Notes: generated by a model from the sequence alone, not told the origin. A stretch of 64,000 nt of DNA from CAVONV01 sp963697355 (GCA_963697355.1 CAVONV010000022.1:248001-312000), one strand, 5' to 3'; counted from the stretch's first letter, positions 35,250 through 44,363 are shown. Made by a program: numbers and translations.

Positions 35250-35979
35250 ATGTGGTCGGTTCGAAAGGGTTCAAATCATGAAGCTACTGGGTGAAGCTTC
35301 TGCGAAGGAGCAGCAATTCGCTCACCATCATGCCGAGGTCTGCATAGAGTGCCAGCGTTCGGGTGAGAGAGACCGATGGCTCGATGCCGCTTTTGACCTG
35401 GATGCGAAAAAGGCAGGCTCCGGATTCTCTTCCGCTCATCGGGGACTCATGAGTGCTCTTCGTGACAAGCGGGCTAACTGTGGGCAGGTCGAGGGCCCTT
35501 TTGGAACGGTGTTTCTGGCGGCGACGGAGCGGGGCCTTTGTCGTGTCTCTTTCAAGCGAACGGAAGAGGACTTTCTCGAAGAGCTCGAAAAAAGGGGACT
35601 GTTACCTGAGCGGGCTCCAAATAAAGTGGACAGGGAGGTGCGTGAGCTCGAAGCCTACTTCGACGGACGGTGCAAGAGTTTCAAGGTTCCCGTTGACCTT
35701 CGTCTCGTGACACCGTTTCAGCGGCGAGTGCTCGAGGCCACGGCGTTAATCCCGTTCGGAGATGTGGCGAGCTATAGCGAAATCGCCGAACAAATCGGTC
35801 AACCCAAGGCGAGGCGCGCGGTAGGAGGAGCTCTTGGAAGGAACCCCGTTGCCATTGTTGTACCCTGTCACCGAGTGATTGCTGCCAACGGCCATATCGG
35901 CGGCTACACAGGGGGGCTCGAGATCAAACGCGAGCTCATGCGCATCGAGGGTATTCGCTTGGACAAGGAGGATTCCTGA
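35242..35979 (+). CDS. ogt: Anti-sigma zinc motif fused to O6-alkylguanine-DNA alkyltransferase
   Basis: A 245-residue fusion. Residues 1-50 look like a zinc-binding anti-sigma domain with His30-x3-Cys34-x2-Cys37 (HHAEVCIEC). Residues from about 80 form Ogt/MGMT: RRAVGGALGRNP with the Arg finger, and the alkyl-acceptor Cys209 in VVPCHRVIAANG, then GGYTGGLEIKRELM. The protein irreversibly takes the alkyl group from O6-alkylguanine. GGAGG precedes ATG 35242, which overlaps the sigma gene by 8 nt, the arrangement typical of an ECF/anti-sigma pair. Inference: alkylation of the protein, or DNA binding, frees the sigma factor. Ordinary Ogt is about 160-180 residues, so the N-terminal part is truly extra. 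Confidence 0.9.
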   Translation: MDKCGRFERVQIMKLLGEASAKEQQFAHHHAEVCIECQRSGERDRWLDAAFDLDAKKAGSGFSSAHRGLMSALRDKRANCGQVEGPFGTVFLAATERGLCRVSFKRTEEDFLEELEKRGLLPERAPNKVDREVRELEAYFDGRCKSFKVPVDLRLVTPFQRRVLEATALIPFGDVASYSEIAEQIGQPKARRAVGGALGRNPVAIVVPCHRVIAANGHIGGYTGGLEIKRELMRIEGIRLDKEDS

Positions 35980-36851
35980 TGCACACGGATAGCCCAAACC
36001 ATTGCACGACACTCGAACGTCACATTCAGGACTGCGAGAAGTGTGACGGACAGGTAGAGAAAGAACTGATATGTATTTTTCCAGAGTCGAATATCTGTCT
36101 GGATTGTATGGAGGTGTCGGAGAAGCGACAGCTCGAAGAAGACCTCCGAATGACACAGGAAATCAACAAATCTTTACTCTCGCGATTCGATCTGCGGTCG
36201 GGTTCGTGGGAAGTTGGAATCCACTACCACTCTTCGAGGATCTTGAGTGGAGATTTCTACGATGTCGTTTTCGACCCATCGTCCCGTGTCCTGGCGATTG
36301 CTCTTGGGGATGTTGCGGGCAAAGGTATTCCGGCAGCGCTCCTCCGGACGAGTCTTCAAGCAACGTTGCGAGCCTTGAGCGGTGAGGATACTGCGCCTTC
36401 TAGAATACTTGAGAAAGCAAATCAACAGTTCTCGCTCGTCTCCCACCCTGGTAGATTCGCAAGCGCTTTTTTCGCGATCGTGAATGGGGGTCATTCGATG
36501 GTCTTCGCCAACGCCGGGCATCTACCACCTCTGTTGAGGAAAGCATCCGGGCGTTGGGAAAGATTGAATCCCACGGGACCAGTGCTAGGCCTCTTCGAAA
36601 ACGTGAGTTTTGAGCAAGGCGTTTGCTCCGTGGAGTCCGGAGACCTTCTGATTCTCTATACGGACGGCGTGACAGAATCTCGCAATCCGTCGGGGGAGTA
36701 CCTCGACGAGAAAGGGCTCATCGAGACGTTCGAGAGGCTCAATGGGGAAACGGCTCAAGAGGTCGCAAATCTCTTGGGAGAAGAGCTCGATCGATACACG
36801 CTCGCCCCGCCTGAAGATGATCAGACGCTATTAATTGTACGGCGTCTCTGA
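35979..36851 (+). CDS. PP2C/SpoIIE-family serine phosphatase with N-terminal zinc-ribbon-like region
   Basis: A 290-residue RsbU/SpoIIE-type phosphatase. Metal-binding motifs are intact: SGDFYDVV, ALGDVAGKGIPAALL, LYTDGVTESRN and PEDDQTLLIV. The first 45 residues carry two CxxC pairs (Cys19/22 and Cys40/43), zinc-ribbon-like, then a helical linker (residues 45-68) of the type that controls such phosphatases. The family dephosphorylates anti-anti-sigma proteins. The ATG shares a base with the ogt stop (TGATG), so it is translationally coupled to the sigma/anti-sigma fusion. Its substrate is unknown, and no STAS or HPK anti-sigma gene lies near. Confidence 0.9.
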   Translation: MHTDSPNHCTTLERHIQDCEKCDGQVEKELICIFPESNICLDCMEVSEKRQLEEDLRMTQEINKSLLSRFDLRSGSWEVGIHYHSSRILSGDFYDVVFDPSSRVLAIALGDVAGKGIPAALLRTSLQATLRALSGEDTAPSRILEKANQQFSLVSHPGRFASAFFAIVNGGHSMVFANAGHLPPLLRKASGRWERLNPTGPVLGLFENVSFEQGVCSVESGDLLILYTDGVTESRNPSGEYLDEKGLIETFERLNGETAQEVANLLGEELDRYTLAPPEDDQTLLIVRRL

Positions 36852-36875
36852 CGAGAAACAGTGGAGGGATATACC

Positions 36876-37331
36876 ATGAGGGAAATCGACAGAATCAGGC
36901 GCCAGTTGCGCAATGCTTTGGAGGCCAACGCCTGGCATGGCCCCTCTCTTCTAGAAAACCTCGCGGATGTGGCCGCGGATGAGGCGAGGGCTCGGCCGAA
37001 CCCTGAGGTCCATTCCATCTGGGAATTAGTGCTCCACATCACGGCATGGGTACGGGCCGGTATCTCCGGCACGACAGGGAAGAGGATAGACGTGCCCGAT
37101 GAGGTGGATTGGCCTCAACCCGGAGAGTATTCAAGGACAGCCTGGGAAGATGCCTTACAGGACATGAAGGAGGCGCACCGCGAATTGGACGAGGTCTTGT
37201 CCCGTACGAAGGATGAGAGACTCGACGAGACGGTGGTCGGCAGGGACTATACCGTCTACAAGCTGTTGCAAGGTGTCATCCAACACGACTTGTATCACGC
37301 CGGCCAAATTGCGATATTGAAGAAGTCCTGA
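36876..37331 (+). CDS. DinB-superfamily protein
   Basis: A 151-residue four-helix DinB/YfiT-type protein (not DNA polymerase IV). The metal-binding histidines are in ELVLHITAW and in VIQHDLYHAGQI. Members act as thiol-dependent enzymes or have unknown roles; Bacillus dinB is DNA-damage-inducible, which suits its position as the last gene of the sigma/alkyltransferase operon. ATG 36876 lies after GGAGGG; GTG 36861 would swallow that site. The gap from the phosphatase is 24 nt. Confidence 0.88.
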   Translation: MREIDRIRRQLRNALEANAWHGPSLLENLADVAADEARARPNPEVHSIWELVLHITAWVRAGISGTTGKRIDVPDEVDWPQPGEYSRTAWEDALQDMKEAHRELDEVLSRTKDERLDETVVGRDYTVYKLLQGVIQHDLYHAGQIAILKKS

Positions 37332-37512
37332 GACAGGACCGGGGCTTTGGGCGGTGATTTGGAAGGGATGAAAATCGATTGGCCTCCCCATATTGATCAC
37401 GGCCGAGATTCCGTGATATAAACGCCCCTCTTTTCAAACGACAGGAAACAAGGATGAAGCGCGCCAATGGAAACCCTTGCCGTATTCATTACGGCTGATG
37501 TTGGAGGGACAA

Positions 37513-37977
37513 ATGAAGAAAATGATCATGGCCATTCTTGTATTGGCTATTTCGACTCCGCTGTTCGCTCAGAGCCAAACCGACGTCATGGAGATGACCC
37601 GAGATGTCATCCGGACCGAGAGGAAGGCCCTCGTAGCGGCGAACATGCAACTGAGCGATACGGAAAGCAAGATGTTCTGGCCGGTGTATAACGAGTATCA
37701 AGAGGAGATTCGCAAGATCAATGACCGACGCCTAGAGCTTCTCCAGAGCTATGCTTATGCTTACGAGAATTTGACCGAAACACAAGCTGAGGCTTTTCTC
37801 CAAGAATCAATGGACATCCAGAAAGCCAAGCTGGAGCTTCAACAGACGTTCGTGCCCAAGCTTAGAAAAGTGCTTTCTCCCAAGATGGTTGCTCGTTTTT
37901 TCCAAATAGACCGCAAACTCGATGCGATCATCGAGTACGACTTGGTTGGCGAGATCCCCCTCGTCAGAGGTAAATAG
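37513..37977 (+). CDS. Periplasmic helical protein of unknown function
   Basis: A 154-residue exported protein with a signal peptide (MIMAILVLAISTPLFAQ). The mature part is almost all helix, with ALVAANMQLSDTESKMFWPVYNEYQEEI, a region with many Gln/Glu, and VPKLRKVLSPKMVARFFQIDRKLDA. Spacing of hydrophobic residues recalls Spy/CpxP-like chaperones but no LTxxQ repeat is visible, so that label is not applied. GGAGGGACAA precedes the ATG. A hairpin at 37993 probably ends its transcript. Confidence 0.72.
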   Translation: MKKMIMAILVLAISTPLFAQSQTDVMEMTRDVIRTERKALVAANMQLSDTESKMFWPVYNEYQEEIRKINDRRLELLQSYAYAYENLTETQAEAFLQESMDIQKAKLELQQTFVPKLRKVLSPKMVARFFQIDRKLDAIIEYDLVGEIPLVRGK

Positions 37978-37992
37978 TCGCATTCAACCCAA

Positions 37993-38018
37993 AAGGGGAG
38001 GAGCTCCTTCCTCCCCTT
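37993..38018 (+). terminator. Terminator-like hairpin
   Basis: AAGGGGAGGA and TCCTCCCCTT make a 10-bp perfect stem with a 6-nt loop, 15 nt after the stop codon. No long U tract follows. Confidence 0.6.
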
Positions 38019-38110
38019 GAACCTTTCGACATCCAGTCCGGTTGGGGACTGCTCACCATCGATCGACAATCAAGCTGGAAAAAACAAGGAGACCACAGGA
38101 GGCCCCCTTA

Positions 38111-39424
38111 TTGTCCCTTGAATCGCCACTCGTTGGCTGTAGCGCCACGCGTTGCTTGGTCTTCTTTGCGTTGCTGGTGACCGGAAGTGTGACCGGGCTA
38201 CCCCACCTTGTCGGACAATCGGCGGGGAAGACAGTCAAAGAAATACGCATCAGCGAACTGAAGCATACGAAGCGGGAGACCGTTGTTCGTGAATTGACAT
38301 CCCGAGTGGGAGAGCCTTTTCGAGTAGAGAATATCGAGAAAGACAAGGAACGGTTGGACCGGCTGGGAATCTTCAGCTCCATCGAGGTCCAGGCGATAGA
38401 GGACAATGATGAGATCGTTATCGATATAGAGGTCAAAGAGACCTTCCCTTATCTACCGATGCTCAGCATAGAAGTCACCGATGAAAACGGTATTTCCGCG
38501 GGACCGGGCTTGAGAGCGGTCAATTTGTTCGGGAGGGCGGTCCGTTTGAACGCATCGATTCGTTTCGGTGGGGCGACGAATGCCGAAGTGAGACTCACCG
38601 ATCCCTGGTTTGCCGGCGATCACGTTTCCTACGACGTTCGTTTCTTCCAAATGGATCGGGAGAACACGCTCGATGACTTCCATGAGGTGTCGAGCGAAAT
38701 CAACGGAAGGCTAGGTAGATACCTGGGTGACAACGGTCGGTTGGGAGGGAGATTGGGATTTCTATCCCTCGGCAGCGACCGCGATGGTGTGACGCTGTCC
38801 GCTGACAACCGCGACAATGTTCCGTCGGCCGGTTTTTTCCTTGGCTACGACAATCGGGACCTGGTGACAGATACGCATCGTGGATGGTGGAATGAGTTCG
38901 ACATGTCGAAAAACGCCGGAGACGCGGACTACTGGACGTTCGTTTTCGACGTGAGAAGATATCAACCCATCGCCCAAAGGCACACATTGGCCTTGTTCTC
39001 GTTGTTGACACTTCAAACGGGAGAAGTGGGCAAGGACATACCCATTTACTTGGATTTCCACATCGGCGGCACCAATACGATACGTGGATGGGACCTCGGC
39101 GCCCGCTCGGGCAAAAACCAATTCATCAACACGGTGGGATACAGGTACACTCTGGTGAAGCCGAGACCATTCAAAGTGTTTGGAACCCACCTTCATCTGG
39201 GTTTACAGCTTACGGCTTTCGGTGACTTTGGCAGTGCCTGGGACGAAAGCAAAGAGTTCAAATGGGACCATTTCATCGAAGGATATGGGTTTGGCTTGAG
39301 GGTGCTCGTACCATTCGTTGACATGATTCGAATGGATTTTGGCTGGGGAGAACCTGGGGGAGGACTTCGTTTTCACTTCGCCTTGTTCGAAAAACCCGTG
39401 ATGCAACGGTTGAGGGTCAGGTAG
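38111..39424 (+). CDS. POTRA/surface-antigen (BamA/TamA-like) outer-membrane protein
   Basis: A protein of about 437 residues. A signal segment (CLVFFALLVTGSVTGLP) precedes one POTRA domain (VKEIRISELKHTKRETVVREL...LGIFSSIEVQAIED), then a 16-stranded-type barrel. It includes the surface-antigen motif HIGGTNTIRGWDLGARSG and a terminal barrel region. With a single POTRA and no BAM genes nearby, it is more likely an accessory assembly or secretion channel than BamA. The start is TTG 38111, set by AGGAGG 8 nt upstream; the open frame to 38042 lacks such a site. A secreted protein gene follows within 13 nt. Confidence 0.85.
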   Translation: MSLESPLVGCSATRCLVFFALLVTGSVTGLPHLVGQSAGKTVKEIRISELKHTKRETVVRELTSRVGEPFRVENIEKDKERLDRLGIFSSIEVQAIEDNDEIVIDIEVKETFPYLPMLSIEVTDENGISAGPGLRAVNLFGRAVRLNASIRFGGATNAEVRLTDPWFAGDHVSYDVRFFQMDRENTLDDFHEVSSEINGRLGRYLGDNGRLGGRLGFLSLGSDRDGVTLSADNRDNVPSAGFFLGYDNRDLVTDTHRGWWNEFDMSKNAGDADYWTFVFDVRRYQPIAQRHTLALFSLLTLQTGEVGKDIPIYLDFHIGGTNTIRGWDLGARSGKNQFINTVGYRYTLVKPRPFKVFGTHLHLGLQLTAFGDFGSAWDESKEFKWDHFIEGYGFGLRVLVPFVDMIRMDFGWGEPGGGLRFHFALFEKPVMQRLRVR

Positions 39425-39436
39425 GAGAGCGGAAAT

Positions 39437-40042
39437 ATGGACAAGAGATTCCTTATCGGCGTAGGTCTTTTGATCGCTGGAACAATCTCTGTCGGCGTCG
39501 CTCCGTCAGAAGCGGCGAGCTTCGAGGTGGGCTACCGAGCGATCGAGCGATTCATCGTTCAAAGAGTCATGACGGACGGTGGACGACACTATATGGAAGG
39601 CCAGCCCTCTGACGATTGTCGATATGCCTTTGTGCAAGAGCCACGTGTTGCGGCGGTCAGTGGACGACTTCAGATCACGTTGCTTTTTGCGGGAAGAGCC
39701 GGCGCCGTCGTGGCGGGGAAGTGTGTCGGCCCAGGGGATAATTTTGATCTGGTGGTCTCTGGAGTTCCCGAATATGACGGCGGAGAGCTTTTTCTCTCTG
39801 AGCTGAGAGTGGAAGCGCCCGACACGGCCTACTTCAAGATCGTTCGACCGCTCGTCGAGAAGGATTTGAAAGAGAGTCTTCGATACCCTCTTCGAGACCG
39901 ACTCGACTATGCCGCAGCCTGGGTTTCATCTTCATCGGTCGCCGAAGCATTGTCACTTGGACTGTTCAATATCGATTCGATCACTGTGGGCCAAGACAAT
40001 CTTCGTATCGATTTTGAGTTCGGTTTGTCTTTGGGCAAATGA
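39437..40042 (+). CDS. Secreted hypothetical protein
   Basis: A 201-residue protein with a signal peptide (GVGLLIAGTISVGVAPSEAA). The mature part has mixed beta structure with a Cys pair (DDCRYAF and GKCVGPGD) that could form a disulfide, and VSGVPEYDGGELFLSELRVEAPDT followed by a helical tail. The layout recalls lipid-binding periplasmic domains, but I do not recognise the family. It probably shares a transcript with the POTRA/barrel protein and may assist it. A palindromic terminator lies 7 nt beyond the stop codon. Confidence 0.7.
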   Translation: MDKRFLIGVGLLIAGTISVGVAPSEAASFEVGYRAIERFIVQRVMTDGGRHYMEGQPSDDCRYAFVQEPRVAAVSGRLQITLLFAGRAGAVVAGKCVGPGDNFDLVVSGVPEYDGGELFLSELRVEAPDTAYFKIVRPLVEKDLKESLRYPLRDRLDYAAAWVSSSSVAEALSLGLFNIDSITVGQDNLRIDFEFGLSLGK

Positions 40043-40048
40043 CACTGG

Positions 40049-40070
40049 GGTCAGGTAAGCTTGCCTGACC
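40049..40070. terminator. Bidirectional terminator palindrome
   Basis: GGTCAGG-TAAGCTTG-CCTGACC is a near-perfect 22-bp palindrome between the converging ends of the secreted protein and the beta-barrel gene. TTTCG follows on the plus side. Confidence 0.65.
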
Positions 40071-40089
40071 TTTCGGGTGGGCTTCGTGC

Positions 40090-40677
40090 CTAGAAACGGA
40101 CACCCACACTGAAGTGCAGAGTGTTGATCTTCAACGTCTCATCGGTGAGGATGTTGACCCACTTGAAGGCGCCACCGACCGTCATTCGTTCCGACAGATT
40201 GACTCTTACCCCAGCTGTAAGTCCTAACGCTCCATTCGTCTCATCGAGTTGAGGGTCAACCTCGTCAGTGATGTCTTCGCCGTTTTCGAAGAATCTGAGG
40301 GCAGGATCGACTTTGCCGACTCCGGCATCGAACTGGAAATAAGGAACGATGTTTCCTCCCGTGTAGAAATTGTATCGTACTCCGGCCGCCAAATATTGCG
40401 TGGGTATCTTTCCTTCGATCCGTAAGTTGGTGACACGAGAGGCCAAACTCAACAACTGTAGAAAATCATTGGTTAGGACATCCCTCATATTCTCGTAAAC
40501 GCCGACGATTTGAATGCTTCTGGTAATATTGAATCCTGCCTCGGCCCCAAAAACACCCGAAGTGGTTTCGGCGAAGCTTAAACCCACGAGTCCTGTGGCG
40601 AAGCCCTTTTCCTGGGCCAAAGCACTGTGGGATGTAAGAACACCCACACAGATGACAAGCATCATCATTTTGCGCAT
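40090..40677 (-). CDS. Outer-membrane beta-barrel protein (OmpW/OmpA-barrel-like size)
   Basis: A 195-residue exported barrel. A signal peptide (MMLVICVGVLTSHSALAQ) is followed by eight or so amphipathic strands (GFATGLVGLSFAE, SGVFGAEAGFNI, SIQIVGVYEN, QYLAAGVRYNFYTGG, VPYFQFDAGVGK, GALGLTAGVRVNL, MTVGGAFKWVNI) and a C-terminal LHFSVGVRF with the terminal Phe recognised by BAM. Function is unknown; small porins and adhesin-like barrels share this shape. Confidence 0.83.
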   Translation of the reverse strand: MRKMMMLVICVGVLTSHSALAQEKGFATGLVGLSFAETTSGVFGAEAGFNITRSIQIVGVYENMRDVLTNDFLQLLSLASRVTNLRIEGKIPTQYLAAGVRYNFYTGGNIVPYFQFDAGVGKVDPALRFFENGEDITDEVDPQLDETNGALGLTAGVRVNLSERMTVGGAFKWVNILTDETLKINTLHFSVGVRF

Positions 40678-41175
40678 AAGTCCTCCATCTGCATAACCAC
40701 CCTATTATTAACAGGTTCCGAGGCGCCGGGCCAATGTTTTTGAGCCACACAACCCAACAGAGATCGGAGTCTCGTCCGATGGCGGCGCATGAATCTTTCA
40801 AACGACAGGGGTCTCTCTAACCTGCACATGGAAGTAAGTGGTTATGAGGCAATGGTTTAGGTGAGTTTCCTGATGGCCGGGCCGGAAGTGCGGTATTCAT
40901 GGCGACTCGATACTCTGAGCTCATCCAGCGACCCATTGTGGTGAAAGGGCAACGGGCATCCTGACTCGGCCGTTCGAGCGCGTTCAAGAGCTCCGCTGAA
41001 GTAGACTAGAAAGGGTGTTGAAGGCGAAGGAACGATTGGCTTACTATTCTGTCGCCTCGTCGCCATTCGGCGGGGCAGTGCCGCATATGGACTGAAAACC
41101 TAGAAGCGCTCAAGGTCCTATAAGCCCTAGAAGGAAAGCGCTTCCAAGTGAGATGGCCCAACACTTCACAGGTGA
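40678..41175. other. 498-bp divergent intergenic region
   Basis: No supported gene lies between the barrel gene and the propeller-GGDEF gene; the open frames present are short and lack start signals. A symmetric site GGAAAGCGCTTCC (41133-41145) lies 31 nt before the GTG of the sensor gene, with a second GAAGCGCT at 41103, and may be an operator. Confidence 0.45.
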
Positions 41176-44151
41176 GTGGGGGCGATACGGATTGCTGTGA
41201 TTATTCAAGGGTCGCGGTACAGGTCATTCATTCTAGGTCTTGCTGTGCTCGTAATGCTGGGCGAGGCCTATGCTCTAGACCCGCGGAAAGCGGTCACGCA
41301 GTACGGTCATCAAACCTGGCAAACCGATAACGGTTTACCCCAAAACGCTGTGACCGCCATCTTGGCGACCCGCGACGGATATCTTTGGATTGGAACTCAA
41401 GGGGGACTGGCTCGTTTCGACGGACTCCGCTTCACGACCTTCCATCGGGGGAATACCGAGGGGTTCAAAGACAATTTCATATCTTGCCTGGCAGAAGACG
41501 AGGAAGGACGACTCTGGATTGGAACTCGCGGCGGATTGCTCCAATATGATGAAGGTCGTTTCACAGCCTTTTCCACAGCTCAAGGGTTGCCCATAGATTA
41601 CATCAGGGCTCTCTATGTGGACCACAACAACAGGCTCTGGATTGGAACCTATGGTGGAGGATTGAGCTATCTCCACGAGGATCGATTTCACACTTTCACA
41701 ACGGAAGATGGACTCTCTCACAACCTCGTGAGGGCCATTCATGAGGGTCAGGACGGTCGTTTATGGGTCGGGACGGCCGAAGGGTTGAATTGCCTCGAGG
41801 ACAACGAGTTTTCCTCCTACACTTTCTCCGACAGCCCTTCCGCTAATTCCGTACGGTCCATCTACGAGGATCGGAGAGGTGTCCTCTGGATTGGGACGAA
41901 TGGAGGTGGATTGTACCGTCTCGAGGAAGGACGGTTCGAGAATCCGGAACGATATGAGGAGCTCTCGAATGACGTCGTTTGGTCCATACTCGAAGATCGA
42001 GATCACAACCTGTGGATTGGGACGGGGGATGGACTCAAGAGGATCGACCAAAGTGGCGTTGTATCCACGTTGAGAAGCGGGAGTGGTCTTTCCCATAACC
42101 TCGTAGGCCCACTCTTCGAAGATGCGGAAGGGAATCTGTGGGTTGGAACCCGCATGGGTCTCGATGTCTTGAGAGACGGCAAGTTCACGATGTATACGAC
42201 GCAAGAAGGTCTTCCAGATGATTTCATCCGCTCGGTTTATGAAGATCGGGCGGGGACACTCTGGGTCGGTACCGGCGCCGGTGGATTAGCTCGGTTGAGA
42301 CGAAATGAATTCGAGGTCTTGACGACGCGAGAAGGCCTGGCCCATATGGAGGTGCGATCGCTCGTGGAAGATCGTGACGGTGGCTTATGGGTGGGAACGC
42401 GACAGGGGTTGACGCGATTTTCGAACGGGAGCGCCGAGTCGTACGGGCGAGCGGAGGGTTTGACTCACGAGTACATCAACGTGGTTTATGTAGACAGTCG
42501 TGACGATCTGTGGATTGGTACAAGTGGTGGTGGGTTGTTCCGTCGTCGAGGAAACGGACCTGTGGAGTCGATTGTGCTCGACGATGAGCCCACGACGAGA
42601 GTTGTTCGATGCATTTTGGAAGATTCACGGGGCCGGATGTGGATTGGCACGGAAGGCGGTCTGCAAAAGCTCGAAGGAGACGAAATCATTCGATACACGG
42701 AGGAAGATGGACTGTCGAACGATTTTATCTTTGCCCTTCATGAGGATGCTGATGGAATGCTATGGGTCGGCACCGCCTATGGCCTCAATTGCTATGACAA
42801 CGGGAAGATAGACGCCTTTACGAGTCAGGATGGCCTGTTGGAAGAAGTGGTTTTTCAGATCTTGGAAGACGACCAGAACAACTTGTGGCTGAGTGGCGGT
42901 AGGGGGGTGTCCCGCATCGGACGAAGACAGCTTCTCGAGTTTGCTCGTGATAGAGCCCGAAAGCTGACGCCGGTGACCTATGGTAGGGTCGACGGTCTTC
43001 ACGCAAGCGAATGTAACGGGGGAACCCAGCCGGCTGGGTGGAAAACGAGGGACGGTCGATTGTGGTTTCCTACGGTCGAGGGATTGGCTTCCATCGAGCC
43101 TGACCGTATCCAAATCAACCACCGCTCCCCTCGAGTCGTCATCGAGAAATTGACGGTGGGCGACGAAGCTTTCGACCCGGTGGCGGGACATAGGTTTCCG
43201 ACATCGAGAACGGCTCTGGAGATTAGCTACACAGGTCTGAGTTTCATAGCGCCCGAGAAGATAAAATTCAAGTATCGATTGGCAGGGTTCGATGAGGATT
43301 GGATCGACGCGGGTACGCGGCGGGAGGCTTTCTACACCAACATTCCTCCTGGAGAATACGTGTTTCAGGTGTTGGCCTCCAATAACGATGGAGTCTGGAG
43401 CGACGAAGGTCCTTCTTTTGCCTTTGTGGTGGAGCCACCCTTCTACCGGACGAGCCTTTTCTATGCTGTCACCGCAGTCTTGTTCGTCATGCTTGGTGTG
43501 GGTGCTCATCGCATCAGAATGAAGAGGAGAGTAGCCCGGGAGAACAAGCTCGAGAATCTCGTCACCAAGCGTACATACCAGCTTGAAGAAGCCAACCAGG
43601 CTCTAGTCGAGATGGCCCGTCGGGATAGTATGACGGGCGTCGCGAACCATCGTCATCTCATGGAGCGGTTGGACGAGGAGTGGCGTCGGGGCATCCGAGC
43701 CCGCACTCACTTGTCCGTTGTGATGTGCGATATCGATTTCTTCAAGAACTACAACGATCGATACGGTCACGAGGCGGGAAACCAATGCTTGTTGATGATA
43801 GCCCGAGCATTGACGGAGGCTTTGGGACGTCCTGGGGATCTGGTGGCTCGTTACGGTGGCGATGAGTTCGTGATGATTCTGTCCGGTAGTGATGCCGATG
43901 GAGCTAGAGCCTTGGCAGAAACGCTGCCCGACCGCATCCAAGAGAGACGTATTTCCCATGAGAGCTCGCCGGTTGCGGACGTCGTCACCATCAGCGTTGG
44001 TGTCTCGACCGTCATTCCTACGCAAGAAGCATCAACGGGAGATTTGATTTCCGCCGCAGATGCCGCCCTTTATGAGGCAAAGAACGCCGGTCGAAACTGT
44101 GTGCGTATTTCGGAAGTGAAGGTTCGTAGCTCCTCCCGCGACGCTTTGTGA
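41176..44151 (+). CDS. Two-component-propeller sensor with GGDEF output (diguanylate cyclase)
   Basis: A 991-residue membrane sensor. After a signal segment (FILGLAVLVMLGEAYA) come 14 propeller repeats with the LWIGT-x-GG signature (about residues 60-620), enough for two seven-bladed propellers. Then follow a Y_Y_Y domain (YRLAGFDEDWIDAGTRREAFYTNIPPG), one transmembrane helix (LFYAVTAVLFVMLGVGA), a coiled segment and a GGDEF domain with an intact ARYGGDEF loop and inhibitory-site RPGD. In relatives the propeller senses sugars or glycans and is fused to a histidine kinase; here c-di-GMP is the output. Start GTG 41176 is provisional. Confidence 0.92.
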   Translation: MGAIRIAVIIQGSRYRSFILGLAVLVMLGEAYALDPRKAVTQYGHQTWQTDNGLPQNAVTAILATRDGYLWIGTQGGLARFDGLRFTTFHRGNTEGFKDNFISCLAEDEEGRLWIGTRGGLLQYDEGRFTAFSTAQGLPIDYIRALYVDHNNRLWIGTYGGGLSYLHEDRFHTFTTEDGLSHNLVRAIHEGQDGRLWVGTAEGLNCLEDNEFSSYTFSDSPSANSVRSIYEDRRGVLWIGTNGGGLYRLEEGRFENPERYEELSNDVVWSILEDRDHNLWIGTGDGLKRIDQSGVVSTLRSGSGLSHNLVGPLFEDAEGNLWVGTRMGLDVLRDGKFTMYTTQEGLPDDFIRSVYEDRAGTLWVGTGAGGLARLRRNEFEVLTTREGLAHMEVRSLVEDRDGGLWVGTRQGLTRFSNGSAESYGRAEGLTHEYINVVYVDSRDDLWIGTSGGGLFRRRGNGPVESIVLDDEPTTRVVRCILEDSRGRMWIGTEGGLQKLEGDEIIRYTEEDGLSNDFIFALHEDADGMLWVGTAYGLNCYDNGKIDAFTSQDGLLEEVVFQILEDDQNNLWLSGGRGVSRIGRRQLLEFARDRARKLTPVTYGRVDGLHASECNGGTQPAGWKTRDGRLWFPTVEGLASIEPDRIQINHRSPRVVIEKLTVGDEAFDPVAGHRFPTSRTALEISYTGLSFIAPEKIKFKYRLAGFDEDWIDAGTRREAFYTNIPPGEYVFQVLASNNDGVWSDEGPSFAFVVEPPFYRTSLFYAVTAVLFVMLGVGAHRIRMKRRVARENKLENLVTKRTYQLEEANQALVEMARRDSMTGVANHRHLMERLDEEWRRGIRARTHLSVVMCDIDFFKNYNDRYGHEAGNQCLLMIARALTEALGRPGDLVARYGGDEFVMILSGSDADGARALAETLPDRIQERRISHESSPVADVVTISVGVSTVIPTQEASTGDLISAADAALYEAKNAGRNCVRISEVKVRSSSRDAL

Positions 44152-44260
44152 CGCTGTTCGTCGTAACGTGATCTTTGCGAACATGTACATGAATGGGGAC
44201 ATGTTAGTCCTCTCTCGAAGACGAATCCTCCAATCCCATGGCTTGTTTCCAATGAGTTAC

Positions 44261-44288
44261 GGCTGATTCAGCCGGCACGAGTTTTGCT
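44261..44288 (+). promoter_or_regulatory. Sigma-54 (RpoN) promoter with abutting palindrome
   Basis: CGGCACGAGTTTTGCT (44273-44288) has GG-N10-GC (GG 44274-44275, GC 44286-44287) and matches the RpoN consensus except for the first base. A perfect 13-bp palindrome GGCTGATTCAGCC (44261-44273) abuts its -24 side. The downstream barrel gene starts 76 nt later. Confidence 0.75.
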
Positions 44289-44363
44289 TTAAGCACAGAT
44301 AGCGGAGCCAACGCAGTCCTCGGGCACTGGCGTCTCGAGAGCCCTAGGAGGGGAGGACTCGTC

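Noticed and set aside
36876..37331. DNA polymerase IV (also named DinB)
   Set aside because: At 151 residues with His-based metal motifs it is the four-helix DinB/YfiT superfamily, unrelated to Pol IV.
42760..43509. 249-residue minus-strand open frame in the propeller sensor
   Set aside because: Shadow of the Y_Y_Y and propeller coding region; no start signal.
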